64,000 nt of DNA from contig NZ_NXLO01000001.1 in assembly GCF_003364295.1 (NCBI RefSeq), forward strand, positions 124,001-188,000, in the 5' to 3' direction. Shown in pieces: positions 42,834 through 52,179 of this stretch; position 1 is the stretch's first letter; the number at the start of each line of letters is the position of its first letter. The notes beneath the pieces were generated by a model, which was given only the letters and a program-made list of their open reading frames with translations, did not search any database and was not told the DNA's origin. This DNA is from Helicobacter sp. MIT 99-5507 (GTDB lineage: Bacteria; Campylobacterota; Campylobacteria; Campylobacterales; Helicobacteraceae). Made by a program: the position numbers and the translations under genes.

Positions 42834-44273
42834 ATGAAATATGATGTTATTATAATTGGGGCTGGAGTAGCGGGGCTTTATTGTGCTAGATTTTTACCAA
42901 AGAATCTAAAAGTATTAATATTATGCAAAGAACAGCCATGGGAATGTAATACATTTTATGCACAGGGTGGTATTACTATTGCAAAAGATAATAATGATAT
43001 AGCATTGCATGTAAAAGACACAATAGAGGCTGGCAGTAATCTAAATGATATAAATGCTGTAAAAATACTAAGTGAAGGCAGTCTTGATGTATTACAAGAT
43101 TTATTAAAACAAGATTTTCCTATCGATAGGAAAGATAATGAGATTTTATTTGCAAAAGAAGGTGGGCATAGTGTATCAAGGATCATCCATAGCAATGGTG
43201 ATGGAACAGGTAGGATGCTACATACGCATTTAATAAAAAATTTAGAGCATACATTATGGAAAAATGCAATTGTAATTGATTTATTGATAGAAGATAGCAG
43301 GGCGTATGGAGTTTGCTTAAAAACACAAAAAGGATTGCTAAATATCTATGCAAATCATATTGTCATTGCAAGTGGCGGAGTAGGGGGGCTTTTTAAATAT
43401 CATACAAATGCTTATACAATAAGTAGTGATTTGCATGGGATAATCTTGGAGCACAATTTAGAATTAAAAGATATAGAAATGCTTCAATTTCACCCAACAA
43501 CTTATATAAATTCACCACATGCAAGAAAACAGCTAATAAGCGAAGCAGTGCGAGGTGATGGTGGAATTATCGTAGATAAAAATAATAGGCGATTTTTATT
43601 TGATTATGATAGTAGGGGAGAGTTGGCACCTAGAGATATTGTATCAAGAGCTATTTTTGATTATTGCTCTAAAAATAAAGAACAAGCATTTCTTGATTTA
43701 TCTAGCTTTACAAAAGAGCAATTTGCATGTAGATTCCCAAATATTTATAGAGAGTTAGCATCATATGGGCTTAAGATTCCACAAGATAAGATTCCAATAT
43801 CTCCAGCATTTCATTATTCTATGGGTGGTATTGCAACTTCGCTAGATACAAAAGTGCTAGGAATGGAGAATCTTTATGCTATCGGTGAATGTGCTAATAA
43901 TGGTGTTCATGGAGCAAATAGACTTGCTTCAAATTCTCTTTTAGAAGGGCTTGTATTTAGTAAGATTACAGCTTCACAAATACTAAATTCTACGATAAAT
44001 AATAAAGAGAGAAATTTTCCATTAAATAATGAAATATTACAAAAAGATGGTGATGAGAGACTAAAAAATGTGCTAAGAGATATTATGTGGAATAAAGTAG
44101 GTATTGTACGTACGCAAAGCGGGCTAGATTCTGCACTTGGTGGTGTGGAAGTAATGCTTCTTGGTGAAATAGGAAGACTTCTTAGGCTAAGGCTCTTGGT
44201 AGCAAGACAAATCATCATTTCTGCATTAAAAAGAAAAGAAAGCTTAGGGGCGCATTATAGGATTGATAGTTAG
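42834..44273 (+). CDS. nadB: L-aspartate oxidase NadB
   Basis: A 479-residue FAD enzyme that oxidises aspartate to iminoaspartate, the first step of NAD synthesis before NadA. The dinucleotide motif is VIIIGAGVAGLYCARFL. Family markers are NTFYAQGGITIA, QFHPTTYINSPHARKQLISE, AVRGDGGIIV, HYSMGGIATSLD and NNGVHGANRLASNSLLEGLV. A succinate dehydrogenase flavoprotein is excluded by length and the Asp-oxidase-type N-terminus. It follows the small lipoprotein directly. Confidence 0.95.
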   Translation: MKYDVIIIGAGVAGLYCARFLPKNLKVLILCKEQPWECNTFYAQGGITIAKDNNDIALHVKDTIEAGSNLNDINAVKILSEGSLDVLQDLLKQDFPIDRKDNEILFAKEGGHSVSRIIHSNGDGTGRMLHTHLIKNLEHTLWKNAIVIDLLIEDSRAYGVCLKTQKGLLNIYANHIVIASGGVGGLFKYHTNAYTISSDLHGIILEHNLELKDIEMLQFHPTTYINSPHARKQLISEAVRGDGGIIVDKNNRRFLFDYDSRGELAPRDIVSRAIFDYCSKNKEQAFLDLSSFTKEQFACRFPNIYRELASYGLKIPQDKIPISPAFHYSMGGIATSLDTKVLGMENLYAIGECANNGVHGANRLASNSLLEGLVFSKITASQILNSTINNKERNFPLNNEILQKDGDERLKNVLRDIMWNKVGIVRTQSGLDSALGGVEVMLLGEIGRLLRLRLLVARQIIISALKRKESLGAHYRIDS

Positions 44274-44275
44274 GT

Positions 44276-45871
44276 TTATAGAAAGCTCTCATAAACCTTA
44301 GAATCTAAAGTAATGAGTTTGTTTATCTCATCTAATCCATATTCTTCTAGCAATGTTTTACCATATAAGGGATTTCTACCAAGTCCAAAAGATTCTACTT
44401 TAAAGCCAATAGAATCTAATATCAATGGTGTTATATCAAAATGGCTTAATTTGCGATTTATCAATAAATCTTTTGATGGAGTTGTGCTAAATTTTGCATT
44501 GATGAAGGCATTATAAATATTTCTATTTTTATAGTTATAAGAAAAAGCACTTAAATGATCACCAAGTATAATAATAGTCGTATCATTGTAAAAATCTTGC
44601 TTTTTTACCCATGATATAAAATCATTTATGATTTTATCGCTACATTTTATTGCATCTGTTAGGTTATTATCTAAATTTCCACAATATTGCTTATCTGTAA
44701 ATCCACCTGGATAATGTGTATCAACTGTTGGTATATATAAAACAAATGGTTTATTTGATTTATAATCTTTTAGATATTGTTTTGCAAATTTGAATATTAA
44801 AGAATCTTTTATTCCCCAATATCCATATTTTATTTCCCCATATTTTTTAAAATATCCTTCATCTAAAATATCAATATTATGCGAAGCAAAGAAATATTTT
44901 GAACCAGCAAAACTGCTCTCATAACCAATAAAAGCCATTTGATTGTAATTATTTTGTTTTAATATATCGCTAATACATGTAAGATGTGGGAGGAATTCTG
45001 TCCTATTTATATATCTATCTCCAAAAATAACACTAGAATCTATTGGCAAACTAAGAGGCACTCCACATAAATATGAAATAGTCCCTGCAATAGTCCAACT
45101 AGTATTATTTACTTGATAGATTCCGCCAAAATTTTTATTATTGCTAAAATAAATATTTTTTAGTGCTATATTGTATAAGTTTGGAATAAGATTTTTCTCT
45201 CCTTTTGCCCTTTCCCATTCATCTGCATAAGTAGATTCCATAGATTCTGCTAGTATTAATATTAGGTTTCTAGGTTTGTTTGATTGTAAATCTGATGGAA
45301 TCTTATAATGTTGCTCATATAACAAACTATATTCTTTAGTAAAAAATCCAATAGTATTAAAATGTTTATTAACACAATATAGTGCAAGTATGCAAAATAT
45401 ATAAGCATAATATTTTTTGATTTCTTTTATGTGCGAGGATATTTTGTATATCATATATATAATCATTCCAAGCACTAATATAAAAATTGTAAGTTTTATT
45501 AGATATGAAAATATAAAATCATCACTAAATAAAAATGATTTATAATAGATAACTTCTATTGTTTTAAACATAGCTATAATATTATCAAAGCCAAATATGA
45601 TTATTGTAATACTAAGGATAATGCATAGGATAATTGTTGGAGTAAAAAAGTAGATAGAACAAATTAATACAAAAATGCTAGGAAGCAAACAATATAGTAT
45701 AAATCTCTTATAAAATATAGGATTTATACCATCAAGTGGCATCGTAAGATGAAAGATGATAGCATTTAGTGTTGCGTTATTATGATAAGTCTCAACAACC
45801 CAAAAAGTAATAAATATTAAAAATATTGAAATAAAAATACTAAAATAGCTAAAAAACTTATTGTATTTCAT
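44276..45871 (-). CDS. Membrane sulfatase-fold phosphotransferase (LTA-synthase/EptA-like)
   Basis: About 531 residues from the ATG at 45871. Five N-terminal membrane helices (to about residue 165) precede a periplasmic alkaline-phosphatase-fold domain. NLILILAESMESTYADEWER carries the catalytic nucleophile region; FVLYIPTVDTHYPGGF and TTIIILGDHLSAF provide metal ligands. Such enzymes move phosphoethanolamine or phosphoglycerol onto lipid A or other surface lipids. The acceptor cannot be told. It overlaps the mtnN stop by 14 bases. Confidence 0.85.
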   Translation of the reverse strand: MKYNKFFSYFSIFISIFLIFITFWVVETYHNNATLNAIIFHLTMPLDGINPIFYKRFILYCLLPSIFVLICSIYFFTPTIILCIILSITIIIFGFDNIIAMFKTIEVIYYKSFLFSDDFIFSYLIKLTIFILVLGMIIYMIYKISSHIKEIKKYYAYIFCILALYCVNKHFNTIGFFTKEYSLLYEQHYKIPSDLQSNKPRNLILILAESMESTYADEWERAKGEKNLIPNLYNIALKNIYFSNNKNFGGIYQVNNTSWTIAGTISYLCGVPLSLPIDSSVIFGDRYINRTEFLPHLTCISDILKQNNYNQMAFIGYESSFAGSKYFFASHNIDILDEGYFKKYGEIKYGYWGIKDSLIFKFAKQYLKDYKSNKPFVLYIPTVDTHYPGGFTDKQYCGNLDNNLTDAIKCSDKIINDFISWVKKQDFYNDTTIIILGDHLSAFSYNYKNRNIYNAFINAKFSTTPSKDLLINRKLSHFDITPLILDSIGFKVESFGLGRNPLYGKTLLEEYGLDEINKLITLDSKVYESFL

Positions 45872-46550
45872 CAAGTATTGAAATGATAAATGCCGCACTT
45901 CTTTTAGCAGAATCTACTAAAAATTCATCAAAACTAATATCTGCATTATCATCAGCACTATCACTAATTGCCCTAATAATACAAAATGGTATATTTAATA
46001 AACTAGATACTACAGCAATGCTAGCACCTTCCATCTCAACAGCACAAGCATTAAATTTATCAATAATCCATTGCTTTTTTGTAGCACTTGAAATAAAACT
46101 ATCACCCGATGCAATAATTCCATATTTTAATTTTATATTTTGTTTAATTGCAGCTTTTTTTGCTATTTCATTTAGGTTGCTATCTGTATCAATATATAGC
46201 TTGCTTTCTGGTATAAAACCAAGTGGATGCCCAAATGCAGATATATCAACATCATATTGACAAAGTGAGCTAGCAAGGACAATATCACCAACTTTCAAAT
46301 CACTACTTAAACCACCTGCTACGCCAGTAAAGATTATATAATCAGCATGAAAATGCAATGCAATAGTAGAGCAGGTTAGTGCAGCGTGTATTTTGCCTAT
46401 TTTGCTATATGCAATTACGATATTGTAATTTTTATATGTAGTTGTATAAAATGAATTACCACCAATTTTAATTTCTTCATATTTTTTAAAAAAATCTAAT
46501 AGCGGGGTAATTTCCTCTCTCATTGCACCAATAATACCTATTGTTTTCAT
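45858..46550 (-). CDS. mtnN: 5'-methylthioadenosine/S-adenosylhomocysteine nucleosidase
   Basis: A 230-residue hydrolase (Pfs/MTAN) that cleaves methylthioadenosine, SAH and, in the futalosine pathway of this phylum, 6-amino-6-deoxyfutalosine for menaquinone. IGIIGAMREEITPLLDFF begins the fold, IIFTGVAGGLSSDLKVGDIV follows, and the catalytic region is AVEMEGASIAVV with AISDSADDNADISFDEF. An AAGG site lies upstream. It is between fabD and the sulfatase gene in one co-directional run. Confidence 0.95.
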   Translation of the reverse strand: MKTIGIIGAMREEITPLLDFFKKYEEIKIGGNSFYTTTYKNYNIVIAYSKIGKIHAALTCSTIALHFHADYIIFTGVAGGLSSDLKVGDIVLASSLCQYDVDISAFGHPLGFIPESKLYIDTDSNLNEIAKKAAIKQNIKLKYGIIASGDSFISSATKKQWIIDKFNACAVEMEGASIAVVSSLLNIPFCIIRAISDSADDNADISFDEFLVDSAKRSAAFIISILDEIQ

Positions 46551-46560
46551 TAAATTTTCC

Positions 46561-47478
46561 TTATTTATTTATCTCATTTATTGTAGATTCTAAACTAGCA
46601 TTATTTGATATGCAATAAGTTGGCTTAGAACTTAGCCGCTTATTTAATCCTTTTAATACATTTCCATGCCCAAATTCAATAAAGCAGTCAATTCTATTTT
46701 CATTTTTTATTATTGATTGTTTATAAAATACAGGCTTTGTAAGCTGCATTGTAAGCAAATCAAGAGCTTTATTTTTTGTATTATAAGATTCTATCGTTGC
46801 ATTTGAGATTATTTCAAATTTAAAGCAATCTAGCAAATAGCTATTTAATACTTCTCTAAATTCATCTATTATGCTATCAAGCAAAGGGCAATGACTTGCA
46901 ATAGACATAGGAAGCATAACAAATCTTTTTGCACCTAATTTTTTAATATCTTCTTCTATGTTATTTAAGGCACTCTTAGAACCTGCTAATACTATTTGCC
47001 CACTACCATTATAATTTGCACACCAAATATCATTTTTATTTTTACAAAAATCTTCTACTATTTCATCTTCTAAGCCAATTATTACTGCCATGCCAGCATC
47101 AAGATTGTTGCAGGCTTGTTGCATGAGCTGACCTCTTGCATAGACAAGTTTTATAGCATTTTCAAATGATAGGCTGCCTGAAATTACATTAGCTGTTATT
47201 TCACCTAAAGAATGCCCAAGTGCAAATTCTGGAGTGATATCACTTTGCTTACTAAAAAGCATATATGATATATAGCTTACTAATAAGATTGCTGGCTGTG
47301 TGAATTGAGTTTTGTTTATATTTTCATTTTCATTAAAGAGTAAATCTTTCATATCTACTTTTAATACACTGCTAGCAGTATCAAATAATTCTTTTGCTAC
47401 ATCATAGCTATCATAAAATTCTTTACCCATACCAATTGATTGGCTACCTTGACCAGGAAATAAAAAAGCAACTTTCAT
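46561..47478 (-). CDS. fabD: Malonyl-CoA:ACP transacylase FabD
   Basis: The start at 47478 (MKVAFLFPGQGSQSIGMG) is chosen because 50 in-frame codons upstream lie within slyD and look like shadow sequence. 305 residues. GHSLGE contains the nucleophilic Ser, QLMQQACN the conserved oxyanion region, and SHCPLL the active-site His. It supplies malonyl-ACP for fatty-acid synthesis. Ten bases separate it from slyD. Confidence 0.95.
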   Translation of the reverse strand: MKVAFLFPGQGSQSIGMGKEFYDSYDVAKELFDTASSVLKVDMKDLLFNENENINKTQFTQPAILLVSYISYMLFSKQSDITPEFALGHSLGEITANVISGSLSFENAIKLVYARGQLMQQACNNLDAGMAVIIGLEDEIVEDFCKNKNDIWCANYNGSGQIVLAGSKSALNNIEEDIKKLGAKRFVMLPMSIASHCPLLDSIIDEFREVLNSYLLDCFKFEIISNATIESYNTKNKALDLLTMQLTKPVFYKQSIIKNENRIDCFIEFGHGNVLKGLNKRLSSKPTYCISNNASLESTINEINK

Positions 47479-47488
47479 ATATTTGCCT

Positions 47489-48031
47489 TTAATGTTTGCA
47501 TCCACATTTACCATTGCTTTGATGATGTTCTCCACCACAGCAACTATCCCCGCCACCACAACATGAATGTGAATATTTAATAACTTCATCTTCTGATGGT
47601 TCATTGCTAGATAATATTTCAACATCAAATATTAATGTTTTACCTGCTAAAGGGTGATTATAATCAATCATTACACTTGTCTCGCCGATTTCATCTACTA
47701 TTACTTGGACACTTTGCCCATCATCACTTTGTCCAAAAAGTGTCATCCCTTTTTTTAAATCTATACCTTGAAATTGTTCTTTTGGCACTTCTTGTAAAAA
47801 ATCTGGATTTTTTATACCATATGCATCCTGTGGTGCAATCTCAACTTGAAATTTATTACCTATATCTTTTCCTATCAATGCTTTTTCTAAACCAGGGATT
47901 ATTTGATTTTGTCCTAATAAAAATGTTAGAGGTTTATTTTCAATATCACTAGAATCTAGCACTTCACCATTTTCTTTATTTGTAACTTTATAATTAATAG
48001 ATACTAAATGACCATTTTCAACTTTACTCAT
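47489..48031 (-). CDS. slyD: SlyD-type FKBP peptidyl-prolyl isomerase with metal-binding tail
   Basis: A 180-residue cytoplasmic chaperone-isomerase. NKENGEVLDSSDIENKPLTF and LGQNQIIPGLEKALIGKDIG are the FKBP core, with the IF insert domain in the middle. The last ~26 residues are rich in Cys and His (HSCCGG, DSCCGGEHHQ, CGCKH), the nickel-binding tail that supports hydrogenase and urease maturation in relatives. GGAG precedes the ATG. Confidence 0.93.
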   Translation of the reverse strand: MSKVENGHLVSINYKVTNKENGEVLDSSDIENKPLTFLLGQNQIIPGLEKALIGKDIGNKFQVEIAPQDAYGIKNPDFLQEVPKEQFQGIDLKKGMTLFGQSDDGQSVQVIVDEIGETSVMIDYNHPLAGKTLIFDVEILSSNEPSEDEVIKYSHSCCGGGDSCCGGEHHQSNGKCGCKH

Positions 48032-48045
48032 ATTGCTCCTTTATA

Positions 48046-48966
48046 TTAATTTGATATATATTTTTTTGCTTCTTTTGCCTCTATACTATCTGGAAAAAGA
48101 TTTATTACAGCATTGTAAAATTTATTTGCATTATTTTTGTCATTTAACACTCTAAAAGAATTAGCACTATTTAATAACAATCTAGGCATATATTTAGCTT
48201 TATCATCTATAGTAGCACTTTCTTTATAATAATAAATAGCATCTTTATATCTATTTTGTTCATATGCAATATTGCCAAGCATATAATTAGATTCTGCACT
48301 CTTATAATCAATCTCTATAAACCATTTATATCTTGCAATAGCTTCATTGAATTTTTTTGCATAAGTAAGACTTCTAGCCTCTTTAAAAATATCACTTCTT
48401 CTTGTGATATCTTTATTAAACAAAGATTCTTCTTTGTTATCTGTAATATCTCTAGAATCTTTTGCTGCAATAGTGCTATTATTATCTAGTATATCTTTAA
48501 TGACACTTGAATTTTCTTGTTGAGAATTTTCTTTTTGTGCTTGCTCATTTTTTTGATTGATTTCATTTGTTATTAATTCTTGGATTTGTTTTAGATGCAC
48601 ATCTATGCTGTCTTTTAAAGCTTGTATATTATTTTTATTATTTTCAATTTCTTCTTTTAATTTATTAAAATTTTCTTCTGTTACTTTGGATTCTTGTGGT
48701 ATTTGATTTGATATAGAATTTAGTTTATCATTTACATCTTTTATATTTATACCATACCCTTCATATATACTTTTTAAGCCCTCAAGTGAAGTTTCTAATT
48801 GCTTAACTCTATTTTCTAAAGTAAAGATTCTATCTAGTTGCTGATTATTTGTATTTTTTAACTCTTCAACTTCTTTTTTTGTAACACTACTTTGCATTTC
48901 AAATACTGATGGTTCATTTGCAAAAACAAGATCAGCTAATAATATAAAAATAAATATAAATTTCAC
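48046..48966 (-). CDS. cpoB: Cell-division coordinator CpoB/YbgF-like TPR protein
   Basis: A 306-residue periplasmic protein with signal peptide MKFIFIFILLADLVFA. Residues 25-150 are a coiled coil (heptad-like LENRVKQLETSLEGLKSI), then a polar linker. TPR repeats at 215-306 include YKSAESNYMLGNIAYEQNRY and LLNSANSFRVLNDKNNANKF. Location directly after pal in the tol cluster identifies CpoB, which links peptidoglycan synthesis to outer-membrane constriction. Confidence 0.88.
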   Translation of the reverse strand: MKFIFIFILLADLVFANEPSVFEMQSSVTKKEVEELKNTNNQQLDRIFTLENRVKQLETSLEGLKSIYEGYGINIKDVNDKLNSISNQIPQESKVTEENFNKLKEEIENNKNNIQALKDSIDVHLKQIQELITNEINQKNEQAQKENSQQENSSVIKDILDNNSTIAAKDSRDITDNKEESLFNKDITRRSDIFKEARSLTYAKKFNEAIARYKWFIEIDYKSAESNYMLGNIAYEQNRYKDAIYYYKESATIDDKAKYMPRLLLNSANSFRVLNDKNNANKFYNAVINLFPDSIEAKEAKKYISN

Positions 48967-49003
48967 GGGTAAAAAACATCTTTCTTTGTGGGATTTGTGG
49001 AAT

Positions 49004-49055
49004 ACTGCAAAATGCAGTTATTAGACTAAATAGAAGAATTATAATTCTTCTATTT
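49004..49055 (-). other. Two hairpins between pal and cpoB
   Basis: ACTGCA (49004-49009) pairs with TGCAGT (49013-49018), and AAATAGAAGAAT (49028-49039) pairs with ATTCTTCTATTT (49044-49055). On the minus strand they follow pal and precede cpoB, so they may attenuate transcription or protect the upstream mRNA. Neither has a long U-run. Confidence 0.45.
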
Positions 49056-49064
49056 AATATAGAA

Positions 49065-49613
49065 TCAATCTATAGAAACAAAATCAACTCTTCTATTTTC
49101 TTGCCAGCATTCTTTAGTTTTATCTAAGCATACAGGCTTACTTTCACCATAGCTTACTAATTTTATACTTTCAGCTGCTACACCATTGCTAATAAGTGCA
49201 TCTCTTGCAGCTGAAGCTCTTTTTAAAGCAAGTGCAAAATTATATTCATCATTTCCCCATTCATCAGTATTACCTTCTACTCTTACTTCTCTATATCTAT
49301 TATTGTTAATATCTTGAGCATTTGATTTTACTATAGATATATTTTCACCATCTATGCTAAACTTGTCAAATTTGAAATAAATAGATTTTAAATTGTTATT
49401 TCCACGATTTGTATTTGCAGAATCTATATTTGTATCTGTTGTATCACCAGACATTGTGCTATTACCATTTAATGTGTCATTATTTGTATTGTTTGCATCG
49501 CTTGTTGTTTCACTACTAGTAGCATTTTGATCAGGTTGTACGTCTGATTTATCTGAACATCCAGCAATGATAAAAGCTAAAACTAATGAGCCTATAATAA
49601 ATACTCTTTTCAC
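49065..49613 (-). CDS. pal: Peptidoglycan-associated lipoprotein Pal
   Basis: A 182-residue outer-membrane lipoprotein. The signal peptide ends in a lipobox (VLAFIIAGC), then an Asn/Thr/Asp-rich tether to residue ~75, then the OmpA-like peptidoglycan-binding domain: SIYFKFDKFSIDGENI, VRVEGNTDEWGNDEYNFALA and NRRVDFVSID. Anchors the outer membrane to the cell wall and binds TolB. It follows tolB by 76 bases. Confidence 0.94.
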   Translation of the reverse strand: MKRVFIIGSLVLAFIIAGCSDKSDVQPDQNATSSETTSDANNTNNDTLNGNSTMSGDTTDTNIDSANTNRGNNNLKSIYFKFDKFSIDGENISIVKSNAQDINNNRYREVRVEGNTDEWGNDEYNFALALKRASAARDALISNGVAAESIKLVSYGESKPVCLDKTKECWQENRRVDFVSID

Positions 49614-49689
49614 CTTATTCTCCTATGTTATATTTTTAAGATTAAATGTTAAATTCTAGCTAAATATATAAGTGCTGTCAATATATAAA

Positions 49690-50946
49690 CTACCAATCTA
49701 TAGCTTGTATTTTTTCATTTGGTAGCGGAAATAGATAGCTTTTATTGTAATCCAATCTTATGATTCCAAGCGAGCTTTCTTCATTTGTATTTTTTATAAA
49801 CATTATACTTCCTCCATCTCTTGAGAATCTTGGCATTTGATTGATTCCGCTTGCTGTTAATCTTCTTATGTAATCACTTTTTGTTGATATTAAATATAGA
49901 TTAAATATATTACTACCAAATTCATTTTCACTCTCTCTGCTTGAATAAACAACATATTCATTATATGCACTTGCAGAGCTATTATTTCTACCATGATATA
50001 CCATTTGATTTATCAATTTTGTAGATAAATCTAGTGAAAATATATTTGGATAGCCAGATCTATCAGAAATAAACATAATGCTTTTTTCATTATTGATAAA
50101 ATTTGCTCCTACATCAATACCGCTATAATTTGTAAGACGTTGTATATTATTACTTTTTACATCATACATATATACATCTGGTTGATTATTTGGGGACATG
50201 CTTAATAAAACTTTACTTCCATCTTGACTTACATCTGATGCGATCAATATACCATCACTTGATAGCAATTTTTCCATTTTTCCTGTATATATGTTGTATC
50301 TTATTAGAGTTGGAGAATCTAAATATTTTGTAAAATAAATACTATCTTGCTCTTTGTTTGCCCATTTAGGAAAAATATTTAATCCATCGCGAATTATTGT
50401 ATTTTGAAATGTTAGAGTATAGTCTGCAATAACTATATGGCTTTCTTTTGATTGTGTGTATTTTGCAAAAACAACAAATCTATTCATCCAATCAATAGAA
50501 GGTGCTTTTATATAGTCATTAATGTCTATTGCCATTTTATGTGATAAAAAAGGATATCTAGAATCTTGATTAACCGTGTATTGTTTTGATAATACTACTT
50601 GTTTTATATTTATATCATATACAATTAGTGTAGCCATAATTTCATTATTATTCATAGAACCTTTTACATGTGCAACAAGATTGATATTATTTTGTGCTTG
50701 TTTTTCATAATTGATATCTTTATCTCCATTGTTATTTTCTAATACATTAAAATGTCCGCTAACTTTTAAGTCCGCAACAAGCATTTTATAAATCTTACTA
50801 CCAATTAATACATCATTTTTATCTGTATTTAGATTCTCAACCATTATAATTGGTAACTTAGTAGTGTCTTTGATAATCTCAATAGTCGCATCTGCAGCAA
50901 AAATATTGACTACAAAAATAAAATAAATAAAAATTTTTCTTATCAT
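49690..50946 (-). CDS. tolB: Tol-Pal system protein TolB
   Basis: A 418-residue periplasmic protein with a signal peptide ending near FAADA. The N-terminal domain (to ~150) is followed by a beta-propeller with repeated blades, e.g. FPKWANKEQDSIYFTKYL, DVSQDGSKVLLSMSP, IMFISDRSGYPNIFSLDL and MPRFSRDGGSIMFI. It links Pal to TolA. It abuts tolA by one base (stop and start share 50946), indicating translational coupling. Confidence 0.94.
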   Translation of the reverse strand: MIRKIFIYFIFVVNIFAADATIEIIKDTTKLPIIMVENLNTDKNDVLIGSKIYKMLVADLKVSGHFNVLENNNGDKDINYEKQAQNNINLVAHVKGSMNNNEIMATLIVYDINIKQVVLSKQYTVNQDSRYPFLSHKMAIDINDYIKAPSIDWMNRFVVFAKYTQSKESHIVIADYTLTFQNTIIRDGLNIFPKWANKEQDSIYFTKYLDSPTLIRYNIYTGKMEKLLSSDGILIASDVSQDGSKVLLSMSPNNQPDVYMYDVKSNNIQRLTNYSGIDVGANFINNEKSIMFISDRSGYPNIFSLDLSTKLINQMVYHGRNNSSASAYNEYVVYSSRESENEFGSNIFNLYLISTKSDYIRRLTASGINQMPRFSRDGGSIMFIKNTNEESSLGIIRLDYNKSYLFPLPNEKIQAIDW

Positions 50947-51776
50947 TAATTCTCCTTTTTATTTCTAAAAATTACTTCTAATTTATCAAAATTAATGCCA
51001 TCTAAAGTTGGAAATTTTACATCTTTTAATTGTTCTAAAGATTCTAATAATTCTTTATCAAAAGTAGCATTATTGGATGATTTTTTGATAGTATAACTAA
51101 AATCTCCATTTTTACTAATTTTGATAATTACAATAGATGACAACACTTTATCAAAACCACTTTTTATATTCCAATTTGAATATAAAAGCTCTGCAAGTTT
51201 ATTGCAATAGTCTTTATAAGTATCGCAAAATTGACTTGCATTAGTATCTTCTATAGATATATTTTGATTTAAGTTTTGTATGCTTTGAGAAAGACTTTGT
51301 GTAGATTGTAGAATCTTATTTAGCTGTTCGTTTCTATCTGCATTTTCTTCACTTTTTTTATTTAGTGCAATTTTATCTCTATTATCAGTTATGTTATCTT
51401 GTGTTTTTTTATTTGGATTTGTAGTATCAATTTTTTCAAATAAATCCCCAGCACCAAGACCTGCAATAGGTGATTTTGAGCCACTTTCTTTGTCATTTGA
51501 TTTATTGTTGTTGGAATCTTTTGATAAATTTTTTTCTTCTATATTTTTTGAATTTTTTTCTAAAATCTCATTTACTAAATCAATCTCTATACTACTAATC
51601 TTGCTTGAATTGTTTATTGATAAATCTAGTTTCTTATTTATTTGAAATAAAAATATAAGAAAAACTATCATTAAGATATATACAAATATAGCAAATATGC
51701 CACTTAATATAAAATATATATTATCTATAAAACTATTTAAAATATTTGCTTTGAAACCTGTATGTTTTCTATCCAT
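50946..51776 (-). CDS. tolA: TolA/TonB-like energy-transducing protein
   Basis: A 276-residue protein with a single N-terminal membrane anchor (about residues 15-45), a long polar, Ser/Asn/Lys-rich and partly coiled middle, and a C-terminal TonB/TolA-type domain (SNWNIKSGFDKVLSSIVIIK, ELLESLEQLKDVKFPTLDG) with two Cys before it. It overlaps tolR by 8 bases. Its place between tolR and tolB argues for TolA rather than TonB. Confidence 0.85.
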   Translation of the reverse strand: MDRKHTGFKANILNSFIDNIYFILSGIFAIFVYILMIVFLIFLFQINKKLDLSINNSSKISSIEIDLVNEILEKNSKNIEEKNLSKDSNNNKSNDKESGSKSPIAGLGAGDLFEKIDTTNPNKKTQDNITDNRDKIALNKKSEENADRNEQLNKILQSTQSLSQSIQNLNQNISIEDTNASQFCDTYKDYCNKLAELLYSNWNIKSGFDKVLSSIVIIKISKNGDFSYTIKKSSNNATFDKELLESLEQLKDVKFPTLDGINFDKLEVIFRNKKEN

Positions 51777-52170
51777 TTGTTATCAAAGATGCCTTTAGGA
51801 ATCCTGCTTCTTTTATCGTTTTTAATACAAAAATAACATCCCCATATACGATACCTTCATCAGCTCTTATTCTTACTTCTGTATCTTTGTCGTATTTATT
51901 TGCAAACAAATTAAAATTATCTGTAAAGTTTGTGTATGAATAGATGGAATCTTTAATATAAATATTTTTTTTCTTATCAATTCTAATTTCAATTATAGAC
52001 TCATCTAGCACTTTTTGTGTTTTTGAACCTTTTGCTAGTGTGATGTCTTCTTTGTAATTTATTGTCGGAACTGTAACCATTAATATAGCAAGAAGCACAA
52101 GCATGATATCAACTAATGGAGTTATATTTAAATCTGGATTATCATCCCAATTAAAACTACTATTTTCCAA
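51769..52170 (-). CDS. tolR: TolR/ExbD-type proton-channel subunit
   Basis: A 133-residue inner-membrane protein with one N-terminal helix: LNITPLVDIMLVLLAILMVT contains the proton-path Asp. The periplasmic domain ends in VRIRADEGIVYGDVIFVLKT, as in the ExbD/TolR family. Assigned TolR from its place before tolA-tolB-pal. It starts 10 bases after tolQ. Confidence 0.92.
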   Translation of the reverse strand: MENSSFNWDDNPDLNITPLVDIMLVLLAILMVTVPTINYKEDITLAKGSKTQKVLDESIIEIRIDKKKNIYIKDSIYSYTNFTDNFNLFANKYDKDTEVRIRADEGIVYGDVIFVLKTIKEAGFLKASLITNG

Positions 52171-52179
52171 AAATATACC

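Noticed and set aside
47479-47628. N-terminal extension of FabD by 50 residues
   Set aside because: It lies within slyD in another frame and precedes the universally conserved MKVAFLFPGQGSQ start.
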